Shown: piece by piece, positions 1 to 8,436 of the stretch
How the letters are laid out: every line of letters starts with the position of its first letter
How positions within the stretch are numbered: the stretch's first letter is position 1
Program-made: the position numbers and the translations under genes
Notes under the pieces: generated by a model
Seen by the model: only the letters and a program-made list of their open reading frames with translations
Databases searched by the model: none
Told to the model about the DNA's origin: nothing
Assembly: GCF_005860805.1 (NCBI RefSeq)
Contig: NZ_VCEJ01000005.1
Location: forward strand, 682,001 to 746,000
Direction: 5' to 3'
Source of the DNA: Dyadobacter luticola
Lineage (GTDB): Bacteria > Bacteroidota > Bacteroidia > Cytophagales > Spirosomataceae
DNA length: 64,000 bases

Positions 1-480
1 GGTGGCGATTATGGTGTGGCGGTTTTGACAAAATTTCCGATTACTGATTCTGTGCGTTACGAGCTGCCCATCAATCCTGAATTAAAAGAAGAAAACCGGA
101 CCGTGGCTGCCGTGACGGTAACATTACCTAACAAAGAGAAAATGATCTTTGCCAGTACACATTTGGGTTTGAAAGAGCCGAACCGTGTTTTGCAGGCCGA
201 AACATTCATGAAACATTTCGGAGACAATAAGTTACCAATGATACTCGCCGGCGATTTCAATGCCGTGCCTGAAAGTCAGGTGATCGCGTATTTCGACAAA
301 TATTTCACCCGCACTTGTATGGAATGCAAGCCAACGATCCCGGTGGAGAATCCCAACAAAACCATCGATTTTATCATGGCCATGAAAGGTAACCGCCTCA
401 AAAGCTCGGATACGCGGGTGATCGATGAAAAATACGCGTCGGACCATTTACCGGTCGTCGCTACTTTCACTTTGGACTAA
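1..480 (+). CDS. Endonuclease/exonuclease/phosphatase (EEP) family hydrolase, C-terminal part
   Basis: This is the C-terminal part of a DNase I-like (EEP) metal-dependent phosphoesterase; the gene enters from the left edge. The reading frame is open from base 1 and starts with GGDYGVAVLTKFP, the usual EEP block, so the GTG at 16 is internal and not the start. Family motifs follow in order: STHLGL (about 52 visible residues in), LAGDFNAVP (about 82), TIDFIMA (about 121) and SDHLPVVATF (about 146), which supply the catalytic His, Asp, Asn and metal ligands. Bacteroidota members are usually exported sugar- or lipid-phosphate hydrolases, but the signal region is outside the window, so substrate and location are unknown. 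Its stop codon lies 33 bases inside the 3' end of the convergent nuclease gene. Confidence 0.9.
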   Translation, partial: GGDYGVAVLTKFPITDSVRYELPINPELKEENRTVAAVTVTLPNKEKMIFASTHLGLKEPNRVLQAETFMKHFGDNKLPMILAGDFNAVPESQVIAYFDKYFTRTCMECKPTIPVENPNKTIDFIMAMKGNRLKSSDTRVIDEKYASDHLPVVATFTLD

Positions 481-2208
481 AATCTCTTCTTTCAGCCAGT
501 TAACCCGCACCACACGGCTTTTTACACCATGTTCGACAAAGAAATGCTGCCAGTGCAGCTGCCGTGACGACAGGTGGTCGGTCGGTGATTTGATCTCGAT
601 GAATGCATACTCCGTTTCGTTCCAGACGAGGATATCCGGAAATCCCCGGGTGTTCTCGCGGAGGTTCAACGCTATTTCCAGCATCACGAGCCGAATCTGC
701 TCGACGGTAAGCAGGGATGTTAATGTCAGTACTTTTTCCAGCGCGCCGTCGTACCAGGGCACCAGCACATTGGTGGTACCATACATTTCCTCGTAAGTCT
801 GGCGCACCATTTCGTCTATGATTTCTTTGGAATGCGCCGCCGCCAGTCTTTCTTTCAACAAATCAGACCTTTTGAAATAAAAATCAGGCAGGAAAAAATC
901 CGTCGGGATGCGCTGGAAGGGGTTATGTATCGTCTGGACATTCGTATCATAAATAATGTCCCAGAACAAAAGTCCAAATAAGGTGCGCCAGGGCTCATTC
1001 TCGCTGAAAAACGCATTGTAGCCCAGTGACTGGTAATATTCTATCGCCCCCATTTCCACCCGGAAACGGAAGGAAACCGCCACTTCTATCGCTTCCGCAG
1101 CTTTGAGTGCCCGTGTCGTCCTCTTAATGATCCGGCTCTTTTTATTTTTTATTTTTTCATAAAAATCAAGACTAAAAAAGCGCTCGTCGGCATTCTGAGG
1201 GCTTTCCGCAATTTCTTCGCAAAGTGCCAGCGCTTCCTCGATTTCACCGAGATTAAAAAGCAGTCTCACACGCCGCTCACGCGCCGGGGCATCATTGGTA
1301 AGTTGATAAATCGTCAAAGCCTGCGACAGCATTTTCTTGCGTTCAAGCCAGGCACTTACCCTGAGAATGAATGCATTGAACGAAGCAGTTGCCTTCGCGC
1401 TCAGGCCGGTGCCGCTGCTGGCATGCCAGTTCATAAACCAGTCGTAAATGTCTTCCGGCGGCTGCTCCTGCTTGATCACATCGAACATTTCCTTCATCAA
1501 AGAAACCATCAGCGTATCGTCCACATCCTTCCGGGTTTCAAACTGGATCGATAAATGCTGCTCGTCGAAATTCTGGAAGCGTACGTGGCCCAGGTCGCGG
1601 ATCACGAATTCGGTCATATCCGCATTACGGTTGCCGAAAAACAGGAATTTCATCAGCATAACCTCCGCCTCGAAGGTCACTTTCACCACCGGCTCCATCT
1701 CGGAAATGACCTCGCAAAGCGCGCTGAAATCGTAGGTATGTAGCAGCCAGCGCACCAGATCAGGCTTTTTAATGCTTTTGGAAGGCATCACATCCGGTTC
1801 CAGCATTTTAGTCAAAACCAGTAGTTCAGGCTTGGTAAAAAGGTCGATGATCTCGGCAAAACGCTCCTTATGCGCCTCGCAAATCGACTCTATAAAATGG
1901 TTTTCCAAAAGTTCGGTCAGTACCGCGGGCATGTCCTCGATTTCAGAGTACGAGACATTGTTAACCCTGAAAAAAGACTTGCTGCGGTTGCTGAAACGAA
2001 TAAAAAGACATTGTGCATCTTCCGAAAGCCCGTCGTAGCTGTCTAGAAAAATCGTCTCGTTTTCGTTCAGGACATGCCAGTAGCGGCGCCTGACAAAATC
2101 GAGCACATAAGTAAAATATTCGTGGTAATATTTGGGAGGCAGGTCCGTCGGGAACTGGTTTCGCGACTCAGCATTCTGCACAATTGGATCCGGTAACACG
2201 TCGCTCAA
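448..2208 (-). CDS. FAN1-like VRR-NUC domain nuclease
   Basis: A 586-residue protein resembling bacterial FAN1 homologues, structure-specific nucleases implicated in DNA crosslink repair. The N-terminal half has the family helical region (LPPKYYHEYF near residue 23, VRRRYWHVL near 40). The C-terminal VRR-NUC domain shows GFPDILVW (about 522-529) followed by FIEIKSPTDHLSSRQ (about 536-550), giving the PD-(D/E)xK catalytic residues D525, E538 and K540. The start is TTG at 2208; the next Met is near residue 93, inside conserved sequence, so TTG is preferred although no ribosome-binding site is visible. The last 33 bases overlap the 3' end of the convergent EEP gene. Function is a family inference; the motif residues are directly visible. 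Confidence 0.85.
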   Translation of the reverse strand: MSDVLPDPIVQNAESRNQFPTDLPPKYYHEYFTYVLDFVRRRYWHVLNENETIFLDSYDGLSEDAQCLFIRFSNRSKSFFRVNNVSYSEIEDMPAVLTELLENHFIESICEAHKERFAEIIDLFTKPELLVLTKMLEPDVMPSKSIKKPDLVRWLLHTYDFSALCEVISEMEPVVKVTFEAEVMLMKFLFFGNRNADMTEFVIRDLGHVRFQNFDEQHLSIQFETRKDVDDTLMVSLMKEMFDVIKQEQPPEDIYDWFMNWHASSGTGLSAKATASFNAFILRVSAWLERKKMLSQALTIYQLTNDAPARERRVRLLFNLGEIEEALALCEEIAESPQNADERFFSLDFYEKIKNKKSRIIKRTTRALKAAEAIEVAVSFRFRVEMGAIEYYQSLGYNAFFSENEPWRTLFGLLFWDIIYDTNVQTIHNPFQRIPTDFFLPDFYFKRSDLLKERLAAAHSKEIIDEMVRQTYEEMYGTTNVLVPWYDGALEKVLTLTSLLTVEQIRLVMLEIALNLRENTRGFPDILVWNETEYAFIEIKSPTDHLSSRQLHWQHFFVEHGVKSRVVRVNWLKEEILVQSESSDDR

Positions 2209-2376
2209 AACGGGGAATTCTATTTGATTACAAAACTAAAATTACCAATAAGTCCGCATTTATTAAAATTTGGTTAAGTATTGATTTTTCAGAAAAATTG
2301 AAAGATTAAATTGTACTATACCTATTACGGATGCCGCCTTTTCTCAAAATCGTAGTATATAATAAAGAATTTGGTT

Positions 2377-2384
2377 TACATTTG
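2377..2384 (+). promoter_or_regulatory. Candidate -7 promoter element for pgk
   Basis: TACATTTG fits the Bacteroidota -7 consensus TAnnTTTG and lies 29 bases before the pgk start. No clear TTTG -33 element is seen at the expected distance. Confidence 0.5.
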
Positions 2385-2413
2385 TTTCCTATGGAAAACA
2401 ATTTTACCTGCCC

Positions 2414-3604
2414 ATGACTACATTAGATTCTTATGATTTCTCAGGCAAAAAAGCCTTGGTCCGCGTGGATTTCAATGTCCCGCTTAACGACAAATTCGAG
2501 ATCACGGACGACACCCGGATCCGTGCGACAATTCCCACAATCAGCAAGATTCTTAACGACGGAGGTTCCGTTATTTTAATGTCACACCTGGGACGCCCGA
2601 AGGACGGCCCTACCGAAAAGTATTCTCTCAAACACCTTGTTAATCCGCTTTCGCTGATCCTTGGTAAAACGGTAAAATTCGCTGACGATTGCATTGGTGA
2701 AAGTGCCACAGAGATGGCTGGCGCGTTGAATCCGGGCGAAGTTTTGTTGCTCGAAAACCTGCGTTTTTATAAGGAAGAAGAAAAAGGCAACGAAGATTTC
2801 GCTGAAAAACTTTCGAAACTCGGTGACGTTTGGGTGATGGACGCATTTGGTACTGCACACCGAGCACACGCTTCTACGGCGGTAATCGGCAAGTTTTTCA
2901 AAGATAAAGTTTGCGGATATGTGATGCAGGCTGAGCTTGATAATGCTGAAAGACTTTTGGAACATTCTGAAAGACCATTTACGGCAATCATGGGAGGCGC
3001 TAAAATTTCCGATAAAATATTGATCATCGAACGTCTGATCGATAAGGTGGATAACCTGATCATCGGCGGCGGTATGTCATATACATTCTCCAAAGCACAG
3101 GGCGGCAGCATCGGACAATCTTTGCTCGAAGCTGACAAGCAGGATCTTACGCTGGAATTGGTACAAAAAGCAAAAGATAAAGGCGTGAACCTGGTTTTGC
3201 CGGTAGATACTTTAATCGCAGATAAATTCAGCAATGATGCCGAGCGCAAAGTAGTTGCAGCTGGCGAAATTCCTGACGACTGGCAGGGGCTGGACATTGG
3301 TCCTGAAACGGTGAAGATCTTTGCCGAGATCATTAAAAATTCTAAAACAGTTCTTTGGAACGGTCCAATGGGCGTTTTCGAATTCCCGAATTTTGCAAAA
3401 GGTACCAATGCCATCGCAGAGTCGGTGGTAGCGGTGACCGAAGAAAATGATGCATTTTCTCTGATCGGCGGCGGTGACTCTGCCTCTGCGATCAACAACG
3501 CAGGTTTTGGCGATCGCGTAAGCTACGTTTCGACAGGTGGCGGCGCGTTGCTGGAATACATGGAGGGAAAAGTGCTACCGGGTGTTGCTGCGCTGGAAGT
3601 GTAA
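2414..3604 (+). CDS. pgk: Phosphoglycerate kinase
   Basis: Glycolytic and gluconeogenic enzyme transferring phosphate between 1,3-bisphosphoglycerate and ADP in the cytosol. The 396-residue length is normal. The PGK signature VRVDFNVPL sits near residues 16-24, SHLGRP near 57, and the nucleotide-binding glycine-rich GGGDSASA near 350. The ATG at 2414 is chosen because homology begins within ten residues and an upstream ATG at 2391 is out of frame. It appears monocistronic, with a TAnnTTTG element upstream and a strong hairpin 25 bases after the stop. A 243-residue open frame on the opposite strand inside this gene is a codon-bias shadow. Confidence 0.98.
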   Translation: MTTLDSYDFSGKKALVRVDFNVPLNDKFEITDDTRIRATIPTISKILNDGGSVILMSHLGRPKDGPTEKYSLKHLVNPLSLILGKTVKFADDCIGESATEMAGALNPGEVLLLENLRFYKEEEKGNEDFAEKLSKLGDVWVMDAFGTAHRAHASTAVIGKFFKDKVCGYVMQAELDNAERLLEHSERPFTAIMGGAKISDKILIIERLIDKVDNLIIGGGMSYTFSKAQGGSIGQSLLEADKQDLTLELVQKAKDKGVNLVLPVDTLIADKFSNDAERKVVAAGEIPDDWQGLDIGPETVKIFAEIIKNSKTVLWNGPMGVFEFPNFAKGTNAIAESVVAVTEENDAFSLIGGGDSASAINNAGFGDRVSYVSTGGGALLEYMEGKVLPGVAALEV

Positions 3605-3628
3605 TTTTTTTAGTTAGGTATCAATAAG

Positions 3629-3665
3629 AAATGCATCCCGCAAATCGTGGGATGCATTTTCTATA
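3629..3665. terminator. Bidirectional-looking terminator between pgk and the convergent outer-membrane gene
   Basis: Perfect 11-bp inverted repeat AAATGCATCCC (3629-3639) / GGGATGCATTT (3649-3659) with a 9-base loop, followed by a short T-rich stretch on the plus strand. It lies 25 bases past pgk and 54 bases past the outer-membrane gene on the other strand. Confidence 0.75.
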
Positions 3666-3718
3666 TAACAAACCTAACTAATTTATGAACACTGGCCTGA
3701 GAAGGCCGGAATTCCTTT

Positions 3719-6172
3719 CTAACTTCCGCCGTTTGCCCGTTTCTGAAGATCATCAGAGCCGGTGTTGCGCTGGCGGGCGCCTTTTACATTTTGGTTACCA
3801 AAATTGTAAGTAAATGTCAACCGGAACTGGCGGCTCGGCCACTGCGATTTGACGGAAAAATCAATGTCTTTGTAAATCGCCTTTCCACGGAATTTGTTGG
3901 TCCAGAAAATGTCGTTGACATTGAGACGGATCGTGCCTTTTTTGTTCAAAATGTTTTTCTGCAAACCTGCATTCAACATCCCCATCGGCTTGGCGGCGTA
4001 CAATCCGTAAAACGCCCTGCTATTATACCAGCCCGAGATTTCGGCTGACCACGTTTTGCTGATGGTAAACTGGTTGCTGGCGTACATATTCCACGAAGCC
4101 TGCTTGATTTCCAGTTTTTCGTCGAGATAGATCGAGTTATAATGATTATATACTCCGGTAAAGTTGGTTTGTACGTTCCACCACTTCGCGATTTTTATGG
4201 GGAAGGATAGCGTCAGGCTCACATTGTCCTGGTTATCAAGGTTATCCGATGTCACAAATGTCTTGTTTTCAGAAGCGATCTGCTGTGGCAGCTCGTCGGC
4301 GATCATATCCTTGATGCGGCTGTAGGCAAGTGTCGTGTTCAGGAAGTTTTTGTAAACGTGGACTAATTGGAACGAGTTGGTATACTGCGGTTTCAGGTTC
4401 GGGTTACCTCTTTGGAATGTGTAAGGATCCAGATAAAACTCAAATGGATTCAGCGACTGATAATTCGGACGGTCGATGCGACGGCTGTATGAAATGTTCA
4501 GTACGTTGTTGGTATCCAGCTGGTTAGACAAAAATACGCTCGGAAAAAGGTTCACATAGTTCCGGTCGCGTTTCTGGTTCAATGTTACAGAATTACCAAT
4601 TGAATGTGTGTGCTCGCCGCGTAGTCCGACCTGGTATTTCACTTTTTTCGAAATGTTGCCGCTGTAATTCAGGTAAGCCGCATTTACGTTTTCAGTGTAT
4701 TTGAAACGATTGGAGCGGGTCGGGTCCAGTTGCCAGTCATCGGCTTTGGTTTCAAAAACCATGTTGTTATCGGAAGCTACGTAGCTTGATTTCAGACCGG
4801 TTTCAAATTTTCCCTTCCAAAGCGGCTGCGCATAATCAAGTTTCGCAACACCAATGTTAATGTCCGACGGCATATTGTTGCGGACGGCTTCCGGATTTCC
4901 ATCTTGCTGACCGTTTGGCAGATAGTAGCGGGTGTCGAGCGTGCTGTTTTTCTTGCCGCCATAATTCACGTAGTCTACATCAAAAGTCAGCTCCTTGCCT
5001 TTGTCGTCAAACTGGTGCTTGAAATTGACATTCGCGCTCCCGTTATTCATGGTACCTCCGTTGAAAACATTGGTGCGGAAGGTTCTTTGCAAAACCAGGT
5101 TTCCGTCGAGAATGCGGGTATTGGTTTGTCCGAAAGGATTGCTGAAACTGTTATAAAAACCTGAAACCAGCACTCCGATCGTTGTTTTGTCAGTCACAAA
5201 ATAGTCAAGTCCGGCGCGCACATTATAATATTCCGATTTGTTGATGCGCTCCGTTCTCTGGTCAAAAACGGTCACTTTATCTTCAAAAGGGATTTTTCTG
5301 TAAATGTCATTATTGTTAAATCCTTTATTCAAAAAAGCGCCTCCGCTGATGAATGTGCTGATTTTTCCTGCGCGGTGATTGACCGTTGCGGTGGCACTTC
5401 CGCGGCCATATTTAGCCCAGGCGGCGCCAATGTTCACATTACCGTTGGTTCCGTAATTTTTGTTGCGTTTCATCTTAATGTTGATGATGCCCGAGTTACC
5501 GGCCGCGTCGTATTTGGCAGAAGGATTGGTGATCAGCTCAATTTTTTCAATGTTATCGCTGGGTGTATTGCGGAGCAGCGTGATTAGTTCTTGCTGAGAA
5601 AGGAATGTTTGTTTACCATCAATCTGGACGATAACCCCTTCTTTGCCACGCAGTTTCAATTGTTCATTTTGCTGATCGACCGTTACGCCCGGCGCTCTTT
5701 CGAGCACTTCGAGGGCGGTCGCTCCGGCAGAGACAATGCTGTTTTCCACATTCACCACCGTGCGGTCGATCTGCTGCTCGATGAATGGTTTTTTAGCGAC
5801 CACAGTCACTTCGCTGAGCGACTGAATGTCTGTTTTTAGGGAAGTTGTAGGGAGTGTGACCGTGTTTTCATCCACAGAAAAAACAGCGCTGTAACTTTTT
5901 TGGTAGCCCACCATCGAAACCAATGTGAGGTACTTTCCGGCAGCCACCTGGTCGAATAAAAACTTGCCGCTTTCGTCGGCCGCAAGGCCTTTTACCAAGA
6001 CAGAATCTTTGGCTTGAAGGAGTAAAACATTGACAAATGGAAACGGTTGGGCCTTTTCATCAAGGATAGCACCCGCAACTTTTCCTTTTCCGGCTGGGGG
6101 TTGAGCAGTTTGTGCGAACGCAAAAGTGCCGCTCAGTAGCAATGCTACAGTTAGGTTGATCAAGAATTTCAT
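3719..6172 (-). CDS. TonB-dependent receptor-like outer-membrane beta-barrel protein
   Basis: An 817-residue outer-membrane protein of the OMP_b-brl_3 type common in Bacteroidota. The start at 6172 begins a signal peptide (MKFLINLTVALLLSG, ending FAFAQ); a longer frame to 6223 adds 17 residues ahead of it and is rejected. Domains in order: a carboxypeptidase-regulatory-like (CarboxypepD_reg) domain at roughly 30-110, a plug-like region with LEVLERAPGV and QIDGKQTFLS (about 150-190), AGNSGIINIKMKR (about 225), then a C-terminal barrel rich in alternating aromatic strands ending in RLTFTYNFG. No SusD partner is adjacent, so this is a solitary receptor or porin; the substrate is unknown. Confidence 0.9.
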   Translation of the reverse strand: MKFLINLTVALLLSGTFAFAQTAQPPAGKGKVAGAILDEKAQPFPFVNVLLLQAKDSVLVKGLAADESGKFLFDQVAAGKYLTLVSMVGYQKSYSAVFSVDENTVTLPTTSLKTDIQSLSEVTVVAKKPFIEQQIDRTVVNVENSIVSAGATALEVLERAPGVTVDQQNEQLKLRGKEGVIVQIDGKQTFLSQQELITLLRNTPSDNIEKIELITNPSAKYDAAGNSGIINIKMKRNKNYGTNGNVNIGAAWAKYGRGSATATVNHRAGKISTFISGGAFLNKGFNNNDIYRKIPFEDKVTVFDQRTERINKSEYYNVRAGLDYFVTDKTTIGVLVSGFYNSFSNPFGQTNTRILDGNLVLQRTFRTNVFNGGTMNNGSANVNFKHQFDDKGKELTFDVDYVNYGGKKNSTLDTRYYLPNGQQDGNPEAVRNNMPSDINIGVAKLDYAQPLWKGKFETGLKSSYVASDNNMVFETKADDWQLDPTRSNRFKYTENVNAAYLNYSGNISKKVKYQVGLRGEHTHSIGNSVTLNQKRDRNYVNLFPSVFLSNQLDTNNVLNISYSRRIDRPNYQSLNPFEFYLDPYTFQRGNPNLKPQYTNSFQLVHVYKNFLNTTLAYSRIKDMIADELPQQIASENKTFVTSDNLDNQDNVSLTLSFPIKIAKWWNVQTNFTGVYNHYNSIYLDEKLEIKQASWNMYASNQFTISKTWSAEISGWYNSRAFYGLYAAKPMGMLNAGLQKNILNKKGTIRLNVNDIFWTNKFRGKAIYKDIDFSVKSQWPSRQFRLTFTYNFGNQNVKGARQRNTGSDDLQKRANGGS

Positions 6173-6399
6173 GGCTAATAGATTATGTTCGTTGTACCGT
6201 TTGTGAACCTGAGTACGAAGCAAAAGTAAGTACTTGGTATAACATAGAACCTTAGATTACATAAGTGGTTTTTCTGTTATTTAAACGGACGGTGTGTGTC
6301 TGAGTACCGGTTTATAGATACAAAGGGAATAAGGAATGTTGCTTAAGCGGTCAAAAAAAGTTTGAATGGTAATTTTTCGCTGGTTTCGGGCAATCTCCC

Positions 6400-6407
6400 T
6401 ACCTTTG
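6400..6407 (+). promoter_or_regulatory. Candidate -7 promoter element for guaA
   Basis: TACCTTTG matches TAnnTTTG exactly, 19 bases before the guaA ATG. The upstream -33 element is not obvious. Confidence 0.55.
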
Positions 6408-6426
6408 CGATTTAGATAGCATATAT

Positions 6427-7956
6427 ATGACTGAACAAATTCTGATTCTGGATTTTGGCTCACAGTATACACAATTAATAGCGCGACGTGTCCGTGAGCT
6501 TAATGTCTATTGTGAAATCCACCCATACAATAATTTCCCCGCCCTCACTCCGAATATCAAAGGCGTAATTCTCTCAGGAAGTCCCTGCTCGGTGCGGGAC
6601 CCCGAATCTCCAAGGATCGACCTGGACCAGTTTCGCAAGATCGTGCCGGTACTTGGCGTTTGTTATGGCGCCCAAATGCTTGCTCAGGAACTGGGTGGCG
6701 ATGTAAAACCTTCACAGCACCGGGAATATGGCCGTGCCAAGCTGGTAATCGATGATACCGATTCTTCGCTGCTCGCAGGTTTGTCCGAATCTTCCCAGGT
6801 CTGGATGTCTCACGGCGATACCATTGTTCGCGCTCCCGAAGATTTCCACGTGATTGCTTCCACGGAATCTGTGAAGGTGGCTGCTTTCAAAATCGAAAAT
6901 GAGCTGACTTACGGTATCCAGTTCCACCCGGAAGTGACACATACCACAGAGGGTAAAAAGCTGATGTATAACTTTGTAGCCAAGATTTGCGGCTGCAAGC
7001 AGGACTGGACTTCCGAATCATTTGTTGAACAGACAGTAGCCAGTTTGCGCAAAAGGTTGGGCAATGATAAAGTGGTGATGGCGCTTTCCGGCGGGGTAGA
7101 TTCTACCGTGGCGGCAACATTGGTCCACCAGGCGATCGGCGCCAATTTGTATTGCATTTTTGTAGATAATGGTCTGCTGCGGAAAGATGAATTTGAAGAA
7201 GTGCTGCATTCTTATCAGAACATGGGTCTGAATATTAAAGGTGTAGATTCGAAAGAGCATTTTTATCAGGCATTATCAGGACTGACCGACCCGGAGTCAA
7301 AACGCAAGGCGATCGGAAAATCCTTTATCGATATTTTTGATCAGGAGGCACATCTGATCGAAGAAGTGAAATGGCTGGGCCAGGGCACGATTTATCCCGA
7401 TGTCATTGAATCAGTTTCTGTTAAAGGACCTTCGGCGACGATCAAATCACATCACAATGTGGGCGGCTTGCCGGATTTCATGAAATTGAAAATCGTGGAA
7501 CCGCTGAATACCTTGTTCAAAGACGAAGTAAGAGCAGTAGGACGCACATTGGGAATTGATGAAAAAATTCTCGGACGTCATCCTTTCCCGGGACCAGGTC
7601 TTGCAATTCGGATCCTGGGCGACATTACCCCTGAAAAAGTGGCGATTTTACAAGATGTGGATGCGATTTTTATCGGAGGTTTGAGAAAATGGAATTTATA
7701 TAAAGACGTGTGGCAGGCAGGAGCCATGTTGCTGCCAGTTCAAAGTGTAGGTGTGATGGGAGATGAAAGGACTTACGAAAGTGTGGTCGCGCTTCGCGCA
7801 GTAACTTCCATTGATGGTATGACTGCCGACTGGGCACATTTGCCTTACGAATTCCTGGCAGAAGTTTCTAATGACATTATCAACCGGGTAAAAGGCGTGA
7901 ACCGCGTCGTTTACGACATTTCTTCAAAGCCGCCGGCTACCATTGAGTGGGAATAA
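6427..7956 (+). CDS. guaA: GMP synthase (glutamine-hydrolysing)
   Basis: Converts XMP to GMP in purine synthesis using glutamine and ATP. The 509-residue protein is full length. The N-terminal class I amidotransferase domain starts at LDFGSQYTQLIARRVRE (8-24), has the nucleophile in GVCYGAQ (Cys79) and the His/Glu pair in FHPEVTHT (about 165). The ATP pyrophosphatase domain has the PP-loop ALSGGVDSTV near 218-227, and the C-terminal dimerisation domain ends in KPPATIEWE, the invariant end of the family. It is followed by a strong terminator and looks monocistronic. Confidence 0.98.
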   Translation: MTEQILILDFGSQYTQLIARRVRELNVYCEIHPYNNFPALTPNIKGVILSGSPCSVRDPESPRIDLDQFRKIVPVLGVCYGAQMLAQELGGDVKPSQHREYGRAKLVIDDTDSSLLAGLSESSQVWMSHGDTIVRAPEDFHVIASTESVKVAAFKIENELTYGIQFHPEVTHTTEGKKLMYNFVAKICGCKQDWTSESFVEQTVASLRKRLGNDKVVMALSGGVDSTVAATLVHQAIGANLYCIFVDNGLLRKDEFEEVLHSYQNMGLNIKGVDSKEHFYQALSGLTDPESKRKAIGKSFIDIFDQEAHLIEEVKWLGQGTIYPDVIESVSVKGPSATIKSHHNVGGLPDFMKLKIVEPLNTLFKDEVRAVGRTLGIDEKILGRHPFPGPGLAIRILGDITPEKVAILQDVDAIFIGGLRKWNLYKDVWQAGAMLLPVQSVGVMGDERTYESVVALRAVTSIDGMTADWAHLPYEFLAEVSNDIINRVKGVNRVVYDISSKPPATIEWE

Positions 7957-7968
7957 CAGAATGCCAAT

Positions 7969-8006
7969 AAATGAAAAAAGCGAACCGATGTTCGCTTTTT
8001 TCATTT
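7969..8006. terminator. Strong terminator between guaA and the convergent DUF1328 gene
   Basis: Perfect 17-bp inverted repeat (7969-7985 / 7990-8006) with a 4-base CGAT loop. The arms begin with an A-run and end in a T-run, so it can act in both directions. It lies 12 bases after guaA and 16 bases after the small convergent gene. Confidence 0.85.
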
Positions 8007-8022
8007 AAATATCTTCGCGTTG

Positions 8023-8187
8023 TCAGGATCGCCCGACGCCACGGCTTAGCAAGCTGAGTACAAAAAGTACAAGGAATACGAAGAAAAGAATTTTAGCAAT
8101 TCCAGCCGCTCCGGCAGCTATTCCGCCGAATCCAAGGATACCAGCAATGATAGCGATGATCAGAAATATTACGGTCCATCTAAGCAT
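8023..8187 (-). CDS. DUF1328 (YtjA-like) small membrane protein
   Basis: A 54-residue open frame that is easily missed because of its size. It starts MLRWTVIFLIIAIIAGILGF, continues with a GGIAAGAAGIAKI segment and a second hydrophobic stretch, and ends SLLSRGVGRS. This is the typical DUF1328/YtjA pattern: two membrane helices around a small-residue Gly/Ala turn. Family members are small inner-membrane proteins often linked to stress; their molecular role is unknown. The gene is convergent with guaA and the two share the terminator at 7969-8006. I am confident it is real because length, composition and motif order all fit the family. Confidence 0.85.
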   Translation of the reverse strand: MLRWTVIFLIIAIIAGILGFGGIAAGAAGIAKILFFVFLVLFVLSLLSRGVGRS

Positions 8188-8436
8188 GATTGACAAAGTG
8201 TTTAAGTTTCTTAATAACTAATTCTGATACCACTTTTACCAATTATGTGCCAGAAGTATTATATGTCCAAAAATGCGAAACTGGGCTGTAATCGTGTATT
8301 TTTAAAAAGAAATAGTGGTATTTTGTAGAGTTTGCTTCCCAATATCAGCGTAAAGATTTCCAAACCTCCGGCCGAATATCTGTATTCCCCCACAAATCCG
8401 TTATTTTGTAAACTAACCTGCTAATTTATCCTGAGA
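8188..8436. other. Intergenic stretch without a gene
   Basis: About 250 AT-rich bases between the divergently placed DUF1328 and M1 peptidase genes. It holds an 8-bp inverted repeat, ATACCACT (8227-8234) / AGTGGTAT (8314-8321), too far apart to interpret. No open frame, tRNA or clear TAnnTTTG element was recognised. Confidence 0.6.

Noticed and set aside
16..480. GTG at 16 as start of the EEP gene
   Set aside because: The frame is open to base 1 and residues before the GTG (GGDYG) belong to the family motif, so the gene is truncated by the window.
2767..3498. 243-codon open frame antisense to pgk
   Set aside because: Composition and position mirror the codon bias of pgk; no family resemblance or start context.
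8227..8321. Inverted repeat ATACCACT/AGTGGTAT
   Set aside because: Eight-base arms 79 bases apart are compatible with chance in AT-rich DNA and bound no other feature.
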